A DNA stretch of 64,000 bases from Candidatus Accumulibacter phosphatis (GTDB taxonomy: Bacteria > Pseudomonadota > Gammaproteobacteria > Burkholderiales > Rhodocyclaceae): contig NZ_SPMY01000017.1 in the NCBI RefSeq assembly GCF_012939955.1, positions 62,001 through 126,000 of the forward strand, in the 5' to 3' direction. The position numbers and the translations under genes are program-made. This document shows positions 22,131 through 30,975 of this stretch, in pieces. The notes under the pieces were generated by a model. That model saw only the letters and a list, made by a program, of their open reading frames with translations. It had not been told where the DNA came from and did no database searches. How positions within the stretch are numbered: position 1 is the stretch's first letter; each line of letters starts with the position of its first letter.

Positions 22131-23843
22131 TTACAGATCTTCGGTCAGAAGCATGTCCGCCAGGCCTTTGCCAGCCGCCACCATCGGGAAAACGTTCGCC
22201 TTCTGATCGGTGATGAAATCGATGAATACCAGGTCGTCCTTGTGCTCGATGAATGCCTTCTTCAGCGCGCCTTCGACGTCTTCGGGCCGTTCGACGCGAA
22301 TGCCGACGTGGCCATAAGCCTCGGCGAGTTTGACGAAGTCGGGCAGCGAGTCCATGTAGGACTCTGAATAACGACTGCCATAGAACATTTCCTGCCACTG
22401 GCGAACCATGCCCAGATAGCGATTGTTGAGGTTGATGATCTTGATCGGCAAACGGAACTGCTTGGCGGTCGACAACTCCTGGATGCACATCTGGATCGAG
22501 CCTTCGCCGGTGACGCAGGCAATCGGCGTTCCCGGGTTGGCCAGCGCCGCGCCCATGGCGTACGGCAGACCGACACCCATCGTCCCGAGGCCACCGGAGT
22601 TGAGCCAGCGGCGCGGTTGATCGAACTTGTAGTACTGTGCAGCCCACATCTGATGCTGACCAACGTCGGAGGTGATGATGGCCTTGCCTTCAGTCACTTC
22701 ATAGAGCTTTTCGATGACGTACTGCGGCATGATGATGCTCTTCTTCTTGCGGTATTTCATGCACTGCTTGGCACGCCACTCCTCGATCTGCTTCCACCAG
22801 CCGGCCAGCACCTCGGCGTCCGGGGCGGCATTGCCGGCATCAAGCAGCTTGAGCAATTCGTCGAGGACGTCCGGGACGTTGCCAACGATCGGCACATCAA
22901 CCTTGACGCGCTTGGAAATCGACGACGGATCAATGTCGATGTGGATGATCTTGCGCGGAATGGACGAAAAGTTCTCTGGATTGCCAATTACCCGGTCGTC
23001 GAAACGCGCGCCGATAGCCAGCAGGACGTCACAGTTCTGCATCGCCAGGTTGGCTTCAACGGTACCGTGCATACCCGGCATGCCGAGAAACTGCTGGTCG
23101 CTTGCCGGATACGCACCGAGACCCATCAAGGTATTGGTAATCGGAAAGCCCAGCCGGCGCACCAGCTTGGTCAACTGTTCGGCACCGTTGGACAGAATGA
23201 CCCCGCCACCGGTATAAACCATCGGCCGCTTGGCCTCGAGCAAGAGGTGTAACGCCTTCTTGATCTGTCCCAGATGCCCCTTGACGACGGGGTTGTAAGA
23301 GCGCAGCTGAATCGTTTCCGGATACTCGAACTTGCACTTGGCGGCGGTGATGTCCTTGGGGATGTCGATGACCACCGGACCGGGACGACCGCTGTTGGCG
23401 ATGAAGAAGGCCTTCTTTATCGTCACTGCCAGATCGTGCACGTCCTTGACCAGGAAGTTGTGCTTCACACAGGGCCGCGTAATGCCGACGGTATCGCATT
23501 CCTGAAAGGCATCCTGACCGATGTACTCGGTCGGCACCTGCCCGGAGATGACCACCAGGGGAATCGAGTCCATGTAGGCCGTCGCGATGCCGGTCACGGC
23601 ATTGGTCGCACCAGGGCCCGAAGTCACCAATGCCACGCCGACCTTGTGGGTCGAACGCGCCAACCCATCGGCAGCATGCACGGCCGCCTGCTCGTGGCGA
23701 ACAAGAATGTGCTTGACCTGATCCTGCTTGAACAGCGCGTCGTACAAATGAAGGACAGCCCCGCCAGGGTAGCCAAACACGTAGTCGACCTTTTCTTCCT
23801 GCAGGCACCTGATTACAATTTCCGCACCGGTCATCATTGTCAT
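22131..23843 (-). CDS. ilvB: Acetolactate synthase large subunit, biosynthetic
   Basis: About 570 residues; I use the ATG at 23843, though ATGs 6 and 9 bases further in are possible. The thiamine diphosphate Glu lies in HEQAAVHAADG. The cofactor-binding loop reads GEGSIQMCIQELSTAKQF ... NLNN, with Glu where many homologues have Asp (GDG). The FAD-domain motif and RYSESYMDSLPDF tail are normal. It makes acetolactate or acetohydroxybutyrate, the first shared step of branched-chain amino acid synthesis. First gene of ilvB-ilvH-ilvC, with the run continuing to pssA and leuA. Confidence 0.96.
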   Translation of the reverse strand: MTMMTGAEIVIRCLQEEKVDYVFGYPGGAVLHLYDALFKQDQVKHILVRHEQAAVHAADGLARSTHKVGVALVTSGPGATNAVTGIATAYMDSIPLVVISGQVPTEYIGQDAFQECDTVGITRPCVKHNFLVKDVHDLAVTIKKAFFIANSGRPGPVVIDIPKDITAAKCKFEYPETIQLRSYNPVVKGHLGQIKKALHLLLEAKRPMVYTGGGVILSNGAEQLTKLVRRLGFPITNTLMGLGAYPASDQQFLGMPGMHGTVEANLAMQNCDVLLAIGARFDDRVIGNPENFSSIPRKIIHIDIDPSSISKRVKVDVPIVGNVPDVLDELLKLLDAGNAAPDAEVLAGWWKQIEEWRAKQCMKYRKKKSIIMPQYVIEKLYEVTEGKAIITSDVGQHQMWAAQYYKFDQPRRWLNSGGLGTMGVGLPYAMGAALANPGTPIACVTGEGSIQMCIQELSTAKQFRLPIKIINLNNRYLGMVRQWQEMFYGSRYSESYMDSLPDFVKLAEAYGHVGIRVERPEDVEGALKKAFIEHKDDLVFIDFITDQKANVFPMVAAGKGLADMLLTEDL

Positions 23844-24178
23844 TACCGTCGCCCCAGCAAGCAAATTGCTCGAAAAAAGTCTGCAACGTTAAAGCTTAGA
23901 CGGAGTTTGGTCAAGGCATTCACCAAACGATCATGGCCTGTCGAGGCCCCCTGGTGATGAATGCCATGACCGCGCCCTCCCTTAGGAGGGCATTCCGGCT
24001 GGCACGCCGGAATTGTTCGACGGGCAGGGAGCATGCCCCCTGAATTCCTCGTCTAACTCCCCGACACTTCTCGCGCCGAGGAAAGAAGGGAGATTCGTGA
24101 GTCGCGGACGCGACTTTCACGGTAAACTGGCGCCTGGGAAAGAAGGCTTCCCGCCCTACAACCGCAAGGATTTCCGCC
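23844..24178. other. Divergent intergenic region between ilvB and the sigma factor gene
   Basis: 335 bases without a supported gene. It contains two small hairpins near 23969-24015 (CCCTCCC TTA GGAGGG and TTCCGGC TGGCA CGCCGGAA), one copy of the palindromic repeat at 24085-24121, and the AAGGA Shine-Dalgarno sequence of the sigma factor gene. No confident promoter or ilv leader peptide was recognised. Confidence 0.6.
24085..24121. repeat. Palindromic repeat, second copy
   Basis: Contains GTGAGTCGCG GA CGCGACTTTCAC (about 24097-24120) preceded by AGAAGGGAGATTC. Its reverse complement matches the repeat at 19454-19490 over roughly 35 bases with few differences (GTGAAAGTCGCG, GCGACTCACGAA, CTCCCTTCT), so the element extends beyond the palindrome itself. 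Confidence 0.8.
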
Positions 24179-24742
24179 CTGGCCAGCCAACGCGAACTGT
24201 CAGACTTTCTTACGGCAGTCGAACGCCGCGCTTTCAAGCAAGCGATGTTCGCAGTGCGCAACGAAGAGTCCGCGCTCGACATCGTCCAGGATGCGATGAT
24301 GAAGCTCGCCGAGAAATACGGAGACCGTCCACCCACAGAGCTGCCGATGCTCTTCCAGCGCATTCTGCAAAACACGATTCGCGACTACTATCGGCGCAGC
24401 AAGGTACGCTCGCTATGGACGACCCTGCTCTCCGCGTTTTCGCCGAACGACGACGAGGATCACGACCCCCTCGAAACCATCAGCAGCGAATCTGACGCCA
24501 ATGGCCCGAAGACGCCACACGGCCAGTTCGAACAGGCACAGGTGATGGGGATGATCGAGAAAGAGATAGAATCTCTGCCTGGGCGTCAACGGGAAGCGTT
24601 TCTTCTGCGTTACTGGGAGGATATGGACGTTGCCGAAACGGCATCGATCATGGGCTGCTCGGAAGGGAGCGTCAAGACACACTGCTCACGTGCCAATCAC
24701 GCTCTTGCGGCTGCACTGAAAGCAAAAGGAATTACCCTATGA
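24179..24742 (+). CDS. ECF-type RNA polymerase sigma factor, probable CTG start
   Basis: 187 residues if started at CTG 24179; the first in-frame ATG is at 24245 and would delete part of the sigma-2 region. Sigma region 2 is AFKQAMFAVRNEESALDIVQDAMMKLAEKYGD and region 4 is LPGRQREAFLLRYWEDMDVAETASIMGCSEGSVKTH. An AAGGA lies 8 bases before the CTG. It heads a four-gene run (sigma, DUF3619, DUF3106, RDD) with overlapping ends. The DUF3619 protein has anti-sigma-like topology. What it responds to cannot be read from the sequence. Confidence 0.88.
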   Translation: MASQRELSDFLTAVERRAFKQAMFAVRNEESALDIVQDAMMKLAEKYGDRPPTELPMLFQRILQNTIRDYYRRSKVRSLWTTLLSAFSPNDDEDHDPLETISSESDANGPKTPHGQFEQAQVMGMIEKEIESLPGRQREAFLLRYWEDMDVAETASIMGCSEGSVKTHCSRANHALAAALKAKGITL

Positions 24743-25116
24743 ACGAAATGCATTTTGTCTTCAAGGTCAGGCAGTACCTGAACAGGGAACTGCATGAACT
24801 ACCACCGTCAACGCACTCGCGTCTGCAAGCGGCGCGCGCGCGCGCGCTGGCTCGTCAAAAAGTAGCCGCCCACCAGTCGATACTGGCGACGGCGGGGAGC
24901 TTCGTTCAAGAGCACACTGAAGGCCTGCGCTTGCGGCAGATTCTCGTGGCACTGGCCCTGGTTGTCGGCGTCACTTCCTACGCTTACTGGCAGGCCGACC
25001 GAAGCATCGCCGAACTCGAGGTCATTGATAGTGCCCTGCTCGCCGACGACTTGCCGATCGCGGCCTTCACCGACCGGGGCTTTGATGCATGGCTGCAAAG
25101 CTCCGCGTCGCACTGA
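24739..25116 (+). CDS. DUF3619 protein, possible anti-sigma partner
   Basis: 125 residues. An N-terminal cytoplasmic stretch of about 70 residues is rich in Arg and Ala, a single helix at about 72-88 (ILVALALVVGVTSYAYW) spans the membrane, and a 35-residue acidic periplasmic tail follows. It starts 4 bases inside the sigma factor gene. The size, single-pass topology and coupling to an ECF sigma gene are what an anti-sigma factor looks like; no zinc HxxxCxxC motif is present. The anti-sigma role is inference. Confidence 0.8.
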   Translation: MNEMHFVFKVRQYLNRELHELPPSTHSRLQAARARALARQKVAAHQSILATAGSFVQEHTEGLRLRQILVALALVVGVTSYAYWQADRSIAELEVIDSALLADDLPIAAFTDRGFDAWLQSSASH

Positions 25117-25685
25117 TTCTCAGCAGCTTCGTAGCCGTCACGAGCTGGGCCGATGTGCTCAGCCCGTCGGCCATTGCCACGCCGGCGCAGCCGCAGTGGA
25201 GCGAGCTCACGGTGGAGCAGAAAACCATCCTCGCACCGCTCAGTTACGACTGGGACGGAATGGACTATGCGCGCCAGAAGAAATGGCTGGGCATCACGCG
25301 ACGTTTCTACAGGATGACCGCTGACGAGCAGCGCAGAGTCCAGGTTCAGATGCAGGACTGGGGAAAGCTGACGCCCCAGCAACGACGACTCGCACGCGAG
25401 AATTTCATCACCGCCAACAAGCTCCCGATCGAAAAGAAACAGGAACTCAGACTGAAGTGGCAGGAGTACTCCAGTCTGCCGGACGAAGAAAAAGAAAGGC
25501 TCAAACAGCAAGCGGCCAACCGGGCGGCACTGAGCACACCCGGACAGCCAGGCAGTAGCGGCGCAGCGGCCAGCCTGATCTCCCCGCCCGCATCCGGAAT
25601 TTTGCCGCTCGGCAGCCATCATCCTGCGCCTGCCCCCAGCAGCAAAGCTGCTGCGCCGGCAACTGCAGCGGATAACAGGGATTGA
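25089..25685 (+). CDS. DUF3106 secreted protein
   Basis: 198 residues with a Sec signal peptide (MAAKLRVALILSSFVAVTSWA). The DUF3106 core carries repeated short helices built on W..L...Q...L (WSELTVEQKTILAPL, WLGITRRFYRMTADEQRRVQ, WGKLTPQQRRLARENF, WQEYSSLPDEEKERLKQQA). A Pro/Ala/Ser-rich tail follows. It overlaps DUF3619 by 28 bases. The repeated WxxLxxxQ pattern resembles periplasmic stress proteins of the Spy/CpxP kind, which supports an envelope-stress role for the operon; this is inference. Confidence 0.82.
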   Translation: MAAKLRVALILSSFVAVTSWADVLSPSAIATPAQPQWSELTVEQKTILAPLSYDWDGMDYARQKKWLGITRRFYRMTADEQRRVQVQMQDWGKLTPQQRRLARENFITANKLPIEKKQELRLKWQEYSSLPDEEKERLKQQAANRAALSTPGQPGSSGAAASLISPPASGILPLGSHHPAPAPSSKAAAPATAADNRD

Positions 25686-26140
25686 CGCCGACCGCGGCTC
25701 CCGTCAGGCGACCGAGCATCACGCGCCGCCTGGCCAGCATGCTGTACGAGTGCTTGTTGTTGTTCGGCATTCTTGCTGCACTGCTGGTCTTGCCACATTT
25801 CCTGCTCGGTGCGCTGGCGCATCGCCTGGTGACGCCGATCATCGTGCAGGCGCATGCCTTTATCGTGCTGCTGGTCTATTGCCTCTGGTTCTGGAGCAAC
25901 GGGCGGCAAACGCTGGCCATGAAGACCTGGCGCATCCGCCTGCTCACCCGTGACGGACAACCGGTCCGGCCGGCGCAGGCGCTACTGCGCTATCTCCTGT
26001 GCTGGCCGAGCATCATCCTGGGTGGTGTTGGCATCCTCTGGGCGCTGGTGGACCGCGAACGCTTGTTTCTGCATGACCGCCTCGCCGGCACGCAACTCGT
26101 ACTGAGTGGAGAATTGGCGAAGCGGCTACCGAGCGGCTAG
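25682..26140 (+). CDS. RDD family membrane protein
   Basis: 152 residues from a TTG that overlaps the DUF3106 stop (TTGA). RDD motifs are visible: ITRRLASMLYECLLLFG with the first Arg, GRQTLAMKTWRIRLLTRDGQP, and a final helix with LVDRERLFLHDRLAGTQLV. Three to four transmembrane helices. RDD proteins are small inner-membrane proteins of mixed or unknown function. Last gene of the sigma factor operon. Confidence 0.87.
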   Translation: MTPTAAPVRRPSITRRLASMLYECLLLFGILAALLVLPHFLLGALAHRLVTPIIVQAHAFIVLLVYCLWFWSNGRQTLAMKTWRIRLLTRDGQPVRPAQALLRYLLCWPSIILGGVGILWALVDRERLFLHDRLAGTQLVLSGELAKRLPSG

Positions 26141-26253
26141 GAAAACGCTCCAAGAACTGGCGTAGACCTGGGCGCTGACCACCGCCTCGATGGTTTTCCC
26201 AGCCTGGTCAAGCGGACTTGCGCACAATGCTGATCAAGGCATGACGCCGCCAA

Positions 26254-27327
26254 TCAGCGTCGCTCGACCCACCAGATCATGGTGATCGCTGCCAGCAGGA
26301 AAAGCGCCGACGGCGTGACCGCGCTGAGTACCGGCGACCAACTGTTGATCGCCCCAAGGTTGGCAAACAGGCCGTTGAGCATGTGGAACAAGATGCCGAT
26401 CATTACCCCGGAGAAGACCTTCAGGCCTACGGCGTCGGAGCGGTAGTGCGCACCTCCGAACGGCAGCGCCAGAGCGACCATCACAAATGCCGCCAGTGGG
26501 TAGACCACTTTTTTCCAGAAGGCAATGTCATAACGGTTGGTCGTCTGGCGATTGTCCGCCAAATGCTTGGTATACGTGGCCAAATGTTGCAGCGACATGC
26601 GATCCGGAGAAACCATCAGCACCGCCAGGATGTCCGGGTTCAGCGCCGACGGCCAGACCAACTCGGGTAGCTTCTGAACATCGGCCCGCTCGGCGTTCAG
26701 GACCGTCTGCAGCACATCGCTCAAGCGCCAACGATCAGGCGCGACGTACTCGCCCTCACTGGCCTCGATAAGCGAGTGTAACTTTGCGTCCTCGTCAAAC
26801 TCGTAAATACGGATCCCCCGCAAGCGCGTATCCGGCAACACCACGCGCACGTTGATGAAACTGGGCTCGTCCTTGACCCACAATCCTGAACGCAAGTCCT
26901 GCCCGATCATTCGCCCCCTGGCTTTCAAGCGCAATTGATTGGCCTCTCTTTCGGCGGTCGGCACCACGTACTCGCCGATCAGGAAAGTGGCGACGGCAAA
27001 CAGGCCCGCGACCAGAAACAGCGCCCGCAACAAGGCTCCCGAAGACAGGCCGGAAACCCGCAGCACGGTGATCTCGGAATGACGAGCCAGCGACGACAAT
27101 GCGTAGAGCGTCCCGATCAGGACGGCAATCGGCATCAACTCGTAGACACGCCCTGGCAGCCGCAGCAGAACGAAAGCAAATGCATGGCGGAGTTGGTAGC
27201 CTCCCCGCCCAATATCCTGGACCTCGCCAAGCAGGTCAAAGAAGGCAAACAATGCCAAGAACGCCAGTAACACCAGGAAAATGGCGCCAGACACCTCGCG
27301 CATCAGGTAGCGACGATAGATCTTCAT
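26254..27327 (-). CDS. lptG: LPS export ABC transporter permease LptG
   Basis: 357 residues of the YjgP/YjgQ family: three N-terminal helices (AIFLVLLAFLALFAFFDLLGE), a periplasmic beta-jellyroll segment, and three C-terminal helices. With LptF and the ATPase LptB it extracts LPS from the inner membrane. It starts in a 4-base overlap with the lptF stop (ATGA). Confidence 0.94.
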   Translation of the reverse strand: MKIYRRYLMREVSGAIFLVLLAFLALFAFFDLLGEVQDIGRGGYQLRHAFAFVLLRLPGRVYELMPIAVLIGTLYALSSLARHSEITVLRVSGLSSGALLRALFLVAGLFAVATFLIGEYVVPTAEREANQLRLKARGRMIGQDLRSGLWVKDEPSFINVRVVLPDTRLRGIRIYEFDEDAKLHSLIEASEGEYVAPDRWRLSDVLQTVLNAERADVQKLPELVWPSALNPDILAVLMVSPDRMSLQHLATYTKHLADNRQTTNRYDIAFWKKVVYPLAAFVMVALALPFGGAHYRSDAVGLKVFSGVMIGILFHMLNGLFANLGAINSWSPVLSAVTPSALFLLAAITMIWWVERR

Positions 27328-28403
27328 CGCCCGAGACGCATGAAAGATGAGACCGCGATACGGTGATAGAAGAGGAACGGCAAGAGAAACAGCATCATCA
27401 GATGGACCACCAGCACGCCGACGGCAAAAGACACCTGGTCATTGGCCACCCAGCCCTGGCTGATGCTCAGCAGATTGTTGTAGATCACATAAACCAGAAT
27501 GGCCAGGAGCATGTTGGCCGAACGCCCCGCACGCGGATTGACGAAGGACAATGGAATTGCCAGCAGAGCCAGCACTGCCGCCGAGAGCGGCATACCGACA
27601 CGCCATAGCAACTCCGCCCGATAGCGAGGCAAGTTGAGCGCCAACAGCTCCAGCGTAGGCATGCTCTTTGGCGTCTGCTTTATGCCATCCGCCTCTCTGG
27701 TCTCCAAACGAACGGCATAGCGCGCATATTCCAGAATTCGAAAACCCACCACGCCGGGCTCAAGCTCGTAACGACGCCCATTCTCCAGGACGATGAAGCG
27801 ATCGCCGTTGGCTGCTGTCTCCTGGTGACCGGTTCTGGCCATCGTTACCCGCAGGCGCTCGGGCTCAGTTTCGCTGACAAACACGTTGCGAACGTGGCTC
27901 GTATCCTCGGCCACGGCCTCGACAAAGACCACCCGGTCCCCCGCCGACGACTCCTGGAAGGTGCCCGGCGAGATCTGCCCGGCATCCTTACGGTTGCTCA
28001 ACTTGCCCCGGTATTCGGCGCTTTGCGACAAGGCCCAGGGTGAGAGAAGCAGCGACAGCGCACCGATGGTGAACACCAGGGGCAGGGCGAAGGTAAGTAC
28101 CGGGCGTACCCAGGCTCTCAGCGACAGCCCGGCAGAGAACCAGACCACCATCTCTGAGTCACGATAGCTACGGGAAATGGACAGCAGAATGGCCACGAAC
28201 AAGGACAGCGACAAGAGTGGCGGGAGATAATTGAGCGAAGCGAAACCAAGCAGGGCGACCACGGCACCCGGGTCGACGTCGCCCTGTGCCGCCTCGTTCA
28301 GCAAGCGAATCAGCTGCGTGGTCACCATGATCGCAAAAAGCGCAATGAAGACACCGGCCGTCGAGTGGGCGAACTCACGTCGGACAGCGCGCTGAAAGAT
28401 CAT
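27324..28403 (-). CDS. lptF: LPS export ABC transporter permease LptF
   Basis: 359 residues beginning MIFQRAVRREFAHSTAGVF, with MVTTQLIRLLNEAAQGDVDPGAVVALLGF typical of LptF. Six transmembrane helices in the family arrangement around a periplasmic domain. Partner of LptG. The gene diverges from pepA, as in many Proteobacteria. A T7 run touches the start codon on its upstream side but does not affect the frame. Confidence 0.95.
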   Translation of the reverse strand: MIFQRAVRREFAHSTAGVFIALFAIMVTTQLIRLLNEAAQGDVDPGAVVALLGFASLNYLPPLLSLSLFVAILLSISRSYRDSEMVVWFSAGLSLRAWVRPVLTFALPLVFTIGALSLLLSPWALSQSAEYRGKLSNRKDAGQISPGTFQESSAGDRVVFVEAVAEDTSHVRNVFVSETEPERLRVTMARTGHQETAANGDRFIVLENGRRYELEPGVVGFRILEYARYAVRLETREADGIKQTPKSMPTLELLALNLPRYRAELLWRVGMPLSAAVLALLAIPLSFVNPRAGRSANMLLAILVYVIYNNLLSISQGWVANDQVSFAVGVLVVHLMMLFLLPFLFYHRIAVSSFMRLGR

Positions 28404-28477
28404 TTTTTTGACTTTGGTGAAAAACTGCAGTGATAATCGGCGTTTTCAACGAAACACGCGGGTCCTCGGGAGGGCGA

Positions 28478-29974
28478 GTGGAATTTAGCATAAAAAGCGG
28501 TAACCCGGAGAAGCAGCGCAGCGCCTGCGTGGTAGTCGGCGTTTTCGAACCTCGCAAGCTGACGCTGGCCGCCGAGCTCATCGACAACGCAGCGCGCAGT
28601 CACCTTTCGGACATCATTCGCCGCGGCGACATGGAGGGCAAGGCGGGCACAACCTTGCTGCTGCACAACGTTCCCGGGACGCTCTGCGACCGCGTGCTGC
28701 TGGTCGGCCTCGGCAAGGAAAAGGAGTTTGGCGATCGGGAATACTGCGACGCGATTCGCAGCGCAGTGAGAACCCTCAACGAAACCGGCTCCTTCGACGG
28801 CACGCTCTTCCTGACCGAAACCAGCGTCCGCAAACGCAGCGCTGCCTGGCGCGTACGCCAGGCAGCGCTTGTCGCCGAGCAGACCGTCTATCGCTTTGAC
28901 CAGTTCAAGAGCAAGAAGGACAAAGTGCGTCGCCCGCTGCGCAAACTGACCTTCATAGTCGATCGCCGCAACGAACTGGCCACCGCAGAAGAAGCGCTGT
29001 GCGAGGGACAAGCCATCGCCGAAGGCATGTCGCTGGCCAAGGATCTGGCCAACCTGCCCGGTAATGTATGCACCCCTAGCTATCTCGCGGAAATCGCGCA
29101 ACAGCTGGCTGACAAGCACAAAATCGAGTGCCAGATTCTCGAACGCGAAGAGATGGCTGCGCTGGGCATGCACGCACTACTCTCGGTAGCGAAGAGCTCA
29201 CACCAGGCGCCGAAGCTCATCATCCTGCAGTACAAGGGTGGCAAGAGCGACGAGAAGCCGGTGGTACTGGTCGGCAAGGGCGTCACCTTCGATAGCGGCG
29301 GCATCTCGCTCAAGCCCGCGGCCGACATGGACGAGATGAAATACGATATGTGCGGCGCTGCCAGCGTACTCGGCACGATCAAAGCCGCGGCTCTGATGAA
29401 ACTACCGCTCAACCTGACGGTGATCGTGCCGAGCACGGAAAACATGCCTGGCGGCGGCGCCAGCCGACCGGGCGACATCGTCACCTCGATGTCCGGACAA
29501 ACCATCGAAATTCTCAACACCGACGCTGAAGGGCGGCTGCTTCTCTGTGATGCGCTGACCTACGCCGCGCGCTTCGAACCGGATACAGTGATCGATGTTG
29601 CCACCCTCACCGGCGCCTGCGTCGTCGCGCTCGGTCACGTCGCCACCGGCCTGTTCGCCAACAACGATACACTGGCCCGGGAACTGGAACATGCCGGTGA
29701 TGAAGCCCATGACCGCGCCTGGCAAATGCCGCTCTGGAACGACTACCAGGAACTGCTCAAGAGTCCCTTCGCCGACATGGCCAACATCGGCGGCCGTTGG
29801 GGCGGCAGCATCACCGCCGCCTGTTTTCTGGCCCGTTTCACAAAAAAATACGCCTGGGCGCACCTCGACATCGCCGGCACCGCGTGGACCTCAGGCGCCG
29901 ACAAAGGAGCCACCGGACGACCGGTGCCGCTACTGATGCACTATTTGCTGAAGCGTGCCGGAAAACTCCAGTGA
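28478..29974 (+). CDS. pepA: Leucyl aminopeptidase (cytosol aminopeptidase)
   Basis: 498 residues from the GTG at 28478 (MEFSIKSGNPEKQRSAC), chosen because GGGAGGG lies just upstream and the N-terminus then matches PepA closely. The metal and catalytic motifs are intact: VGKGVTFDSGGISLKP, MDEMKYDMCGAA, NTDAEGRLLLCDAL. It is a hexameric two-metal peptidase releasing N-terminal residues. An A7 run at 29842-29848 is in frame here, unlike similar runs elsewhere. The stop overlaps the start of holC. Confidence 0.97.
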   Translation: MEFSIKSGNPEKQRSACVVVGVFEPRKLTLAAELIDNAARSHLSDIIRRGDMEGKAGTTLLLHNVPGTLCDRVLLVGLGKEKEFGDREYCDAIRSAVRTLNETGSFDGTLFLTETSVRKRSAAWRVRQAALVAEQTVYRFDQFKSKKDKVRRPLRKLTFIVDRRNELATAEEALCEGQAIAEGMSLAKDLANLPGNVCTPSYLAEIAQQLADKHKIECQILEREEMAALGMHALLSVAKSSHQAPKLIILQYKGGKSDEKPVVLVGKGVTFDSGGISLKPAADMDEMKYDMCGAASVLGTIKAAALMKLPLNLTVIVPSTENMPGGGASRPGDIVTSMSGQTIEILNTDAEGRLLLCDALTYAARFEPDTVIDVATLTGACVVALGHVATGLFANNDTLARELEHAGDEAHDRAWQMPLWNDYQELLKSPFADMANIGGRWGGSITAACFLARFTKKYAWAHLDIAGTAWTSGADKGATGRPVPLLMHYLLKRAGKLQ

Positions 29975-30396
29975 CGCAAGTGTTCTTCTACCACAACGCC
30001 GCGAACCGCATCGGCGCGACCGCCGCCCTGATCGGCAAAGCCTGCGCCCAGAAAAAGGCCTTGCTGGTCTATGCGCCAGACGCTGACATCGCTGCCGCGC
30101 TCGACCGGCAGTTGTGGGCGCAAGCGCCGACGAGCTTCATCCCGCACGTGGCTGCCGACTCGCCGCTGGCCGAGGAAACGCCGGTGCTGATCGCCAGCAG
30201 CCTGGAGTCCGTGCCACACGACGAACGGCTTTTCAACCTCTCCAACGACGTACCGCCAGGCTTTTCGCGCTTTGCGAGCCTGATCGAAATAGTTGGCCAA
30301 GGCGAGGAAGAACGTGCCGACGGCCGCCAGCGTGCCCGCTTCTACAAGAATCGTGGCTATGCTGTCAGATATCTCGATTGCTCAGGAAAAAACTGA
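29971..30396 (+). CDS. holC: DNA polymerase III chi subunit
   Basis: 141 residues from the GTG overlapping the pepA stop (GTGA). Matches HolC: MTQVFFYHNA, ALLVYAPDADIAAALDRQLW, and RLFNLSNDVPPGFSRFASLIEIV near the C-terminus. Chi links the clamp loader to single-stranded DNA-binding protein. The pepA-holC-valS order is conserved. Confidence 0.95.
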   Translation: MTQVFFYHNAANRIGATAALIGKACAQKKALLVYAPDADIAAALDRQLWAQAPTSFIPHVAADSPLAEETPVLIASSLESVPHDERLFNLSNDVPPGFSRFASLIEIVGQGEEERADGRQRARFYKNRGYAVRYLDCSGKN

Positions 30397-30890
30397 TGGC
30401 CAATGACGAAGACCTGCTCAGCCGGGCCAACTCGCTGATCAACGCGGACAACGGGGCGGGGCGCGGCGGACGCCCGAGCAGCCCGCGCCCGATGCGCCGT
30501 AGGCGCAGCTTCCTGGCCTCGCCGGATAGCGATCACGCAGACGGCGGTCAGCGCTTACCCTTCGGGAGCAGCGCAGACGACGACCTGCCGCTATTGACCG
30601 ACGTCGTCGTGACCACGGAACCCGAGCTCGAGCCAAGCGTCGATGATCTCGCTGCGGACCTGCGCCCGACCCTTGCCACCGAGCTTGCGCAACTCATCGA
30701 CCGCCATCTGACTGCGGCCTTGCCGGCACTGGTCGAGGCTGCAGCAGCCGAGGCTGCCGAGCACTTGCGCCAGGGTATCGAAGCAAGCATCGCCATGGCC
30801 GCACGTGACTTCGTCGGCCAGCGCGGGCAACTGCAACTGCCGCTGGACGAGCCAGCCGGCGCCAAAGCGGGCGCAGCCGATCCGGAGTAG
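30396..30890 (+). CDS. Conserved hypothetical protein between holC and valS
   Basis: 164 residues, ATG overlapping the holC stop (TGATG). Residues 1-70 are low-complexity, with a basic Pro/Arg patch (PSSPRPMRRRRSF). Residues 95-150 form an Ala-rich helical segment (LAQLIDRHLTAALPALVEAAA) ending GQRGQLQLPLDEP. No recognised domain and no signal peptide. Translational coupling suggests it is expressed with HolC. I cannot assign a function. Confidence 0.75.
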   Translation: MANDEDLLSRANSLINADNGAGRGGRPSSPRPMRRRRSFLASPDSDHADGGQRLPFGSSADDDLPLLTDVVVTTEPELEPSVDDLAADLRPTLATELAQLIDRHLTAALPALVEAAAAEAAEHLRQGIEASIAMAARDFVGQRGQLQLPLDEPAGAKAGAADPE

Positions 30891-30936
30891 CTCGGACAGG
30901 GTCCGCATCACGGCCCGGAGCCTCAGCGCGATCCGC

Positions 30937-30942
30937 TATAAT
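30937..30942 (+). promoter_or_regulatory. -10 box (TATAAT) upstream of valS
   Basis: A perfect TATAAT lies 33 bases before the valS ATG, within the 85-base gap that follows the small hypothetical gene. No convincing -35 box is found 17 bases upstream, so promoter activity is uncertain. Confidence 0.4.
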
Positions 30943-30975
30943 GCGCGCTCCTGAAATCCACCCGCACCCTCCTCC

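Noticed and set aside
28400-29173. Minus-strand frame opposite pepA
   Set aside because: Complement of the conserved aminopeptidase; no domain, no ribosome site.
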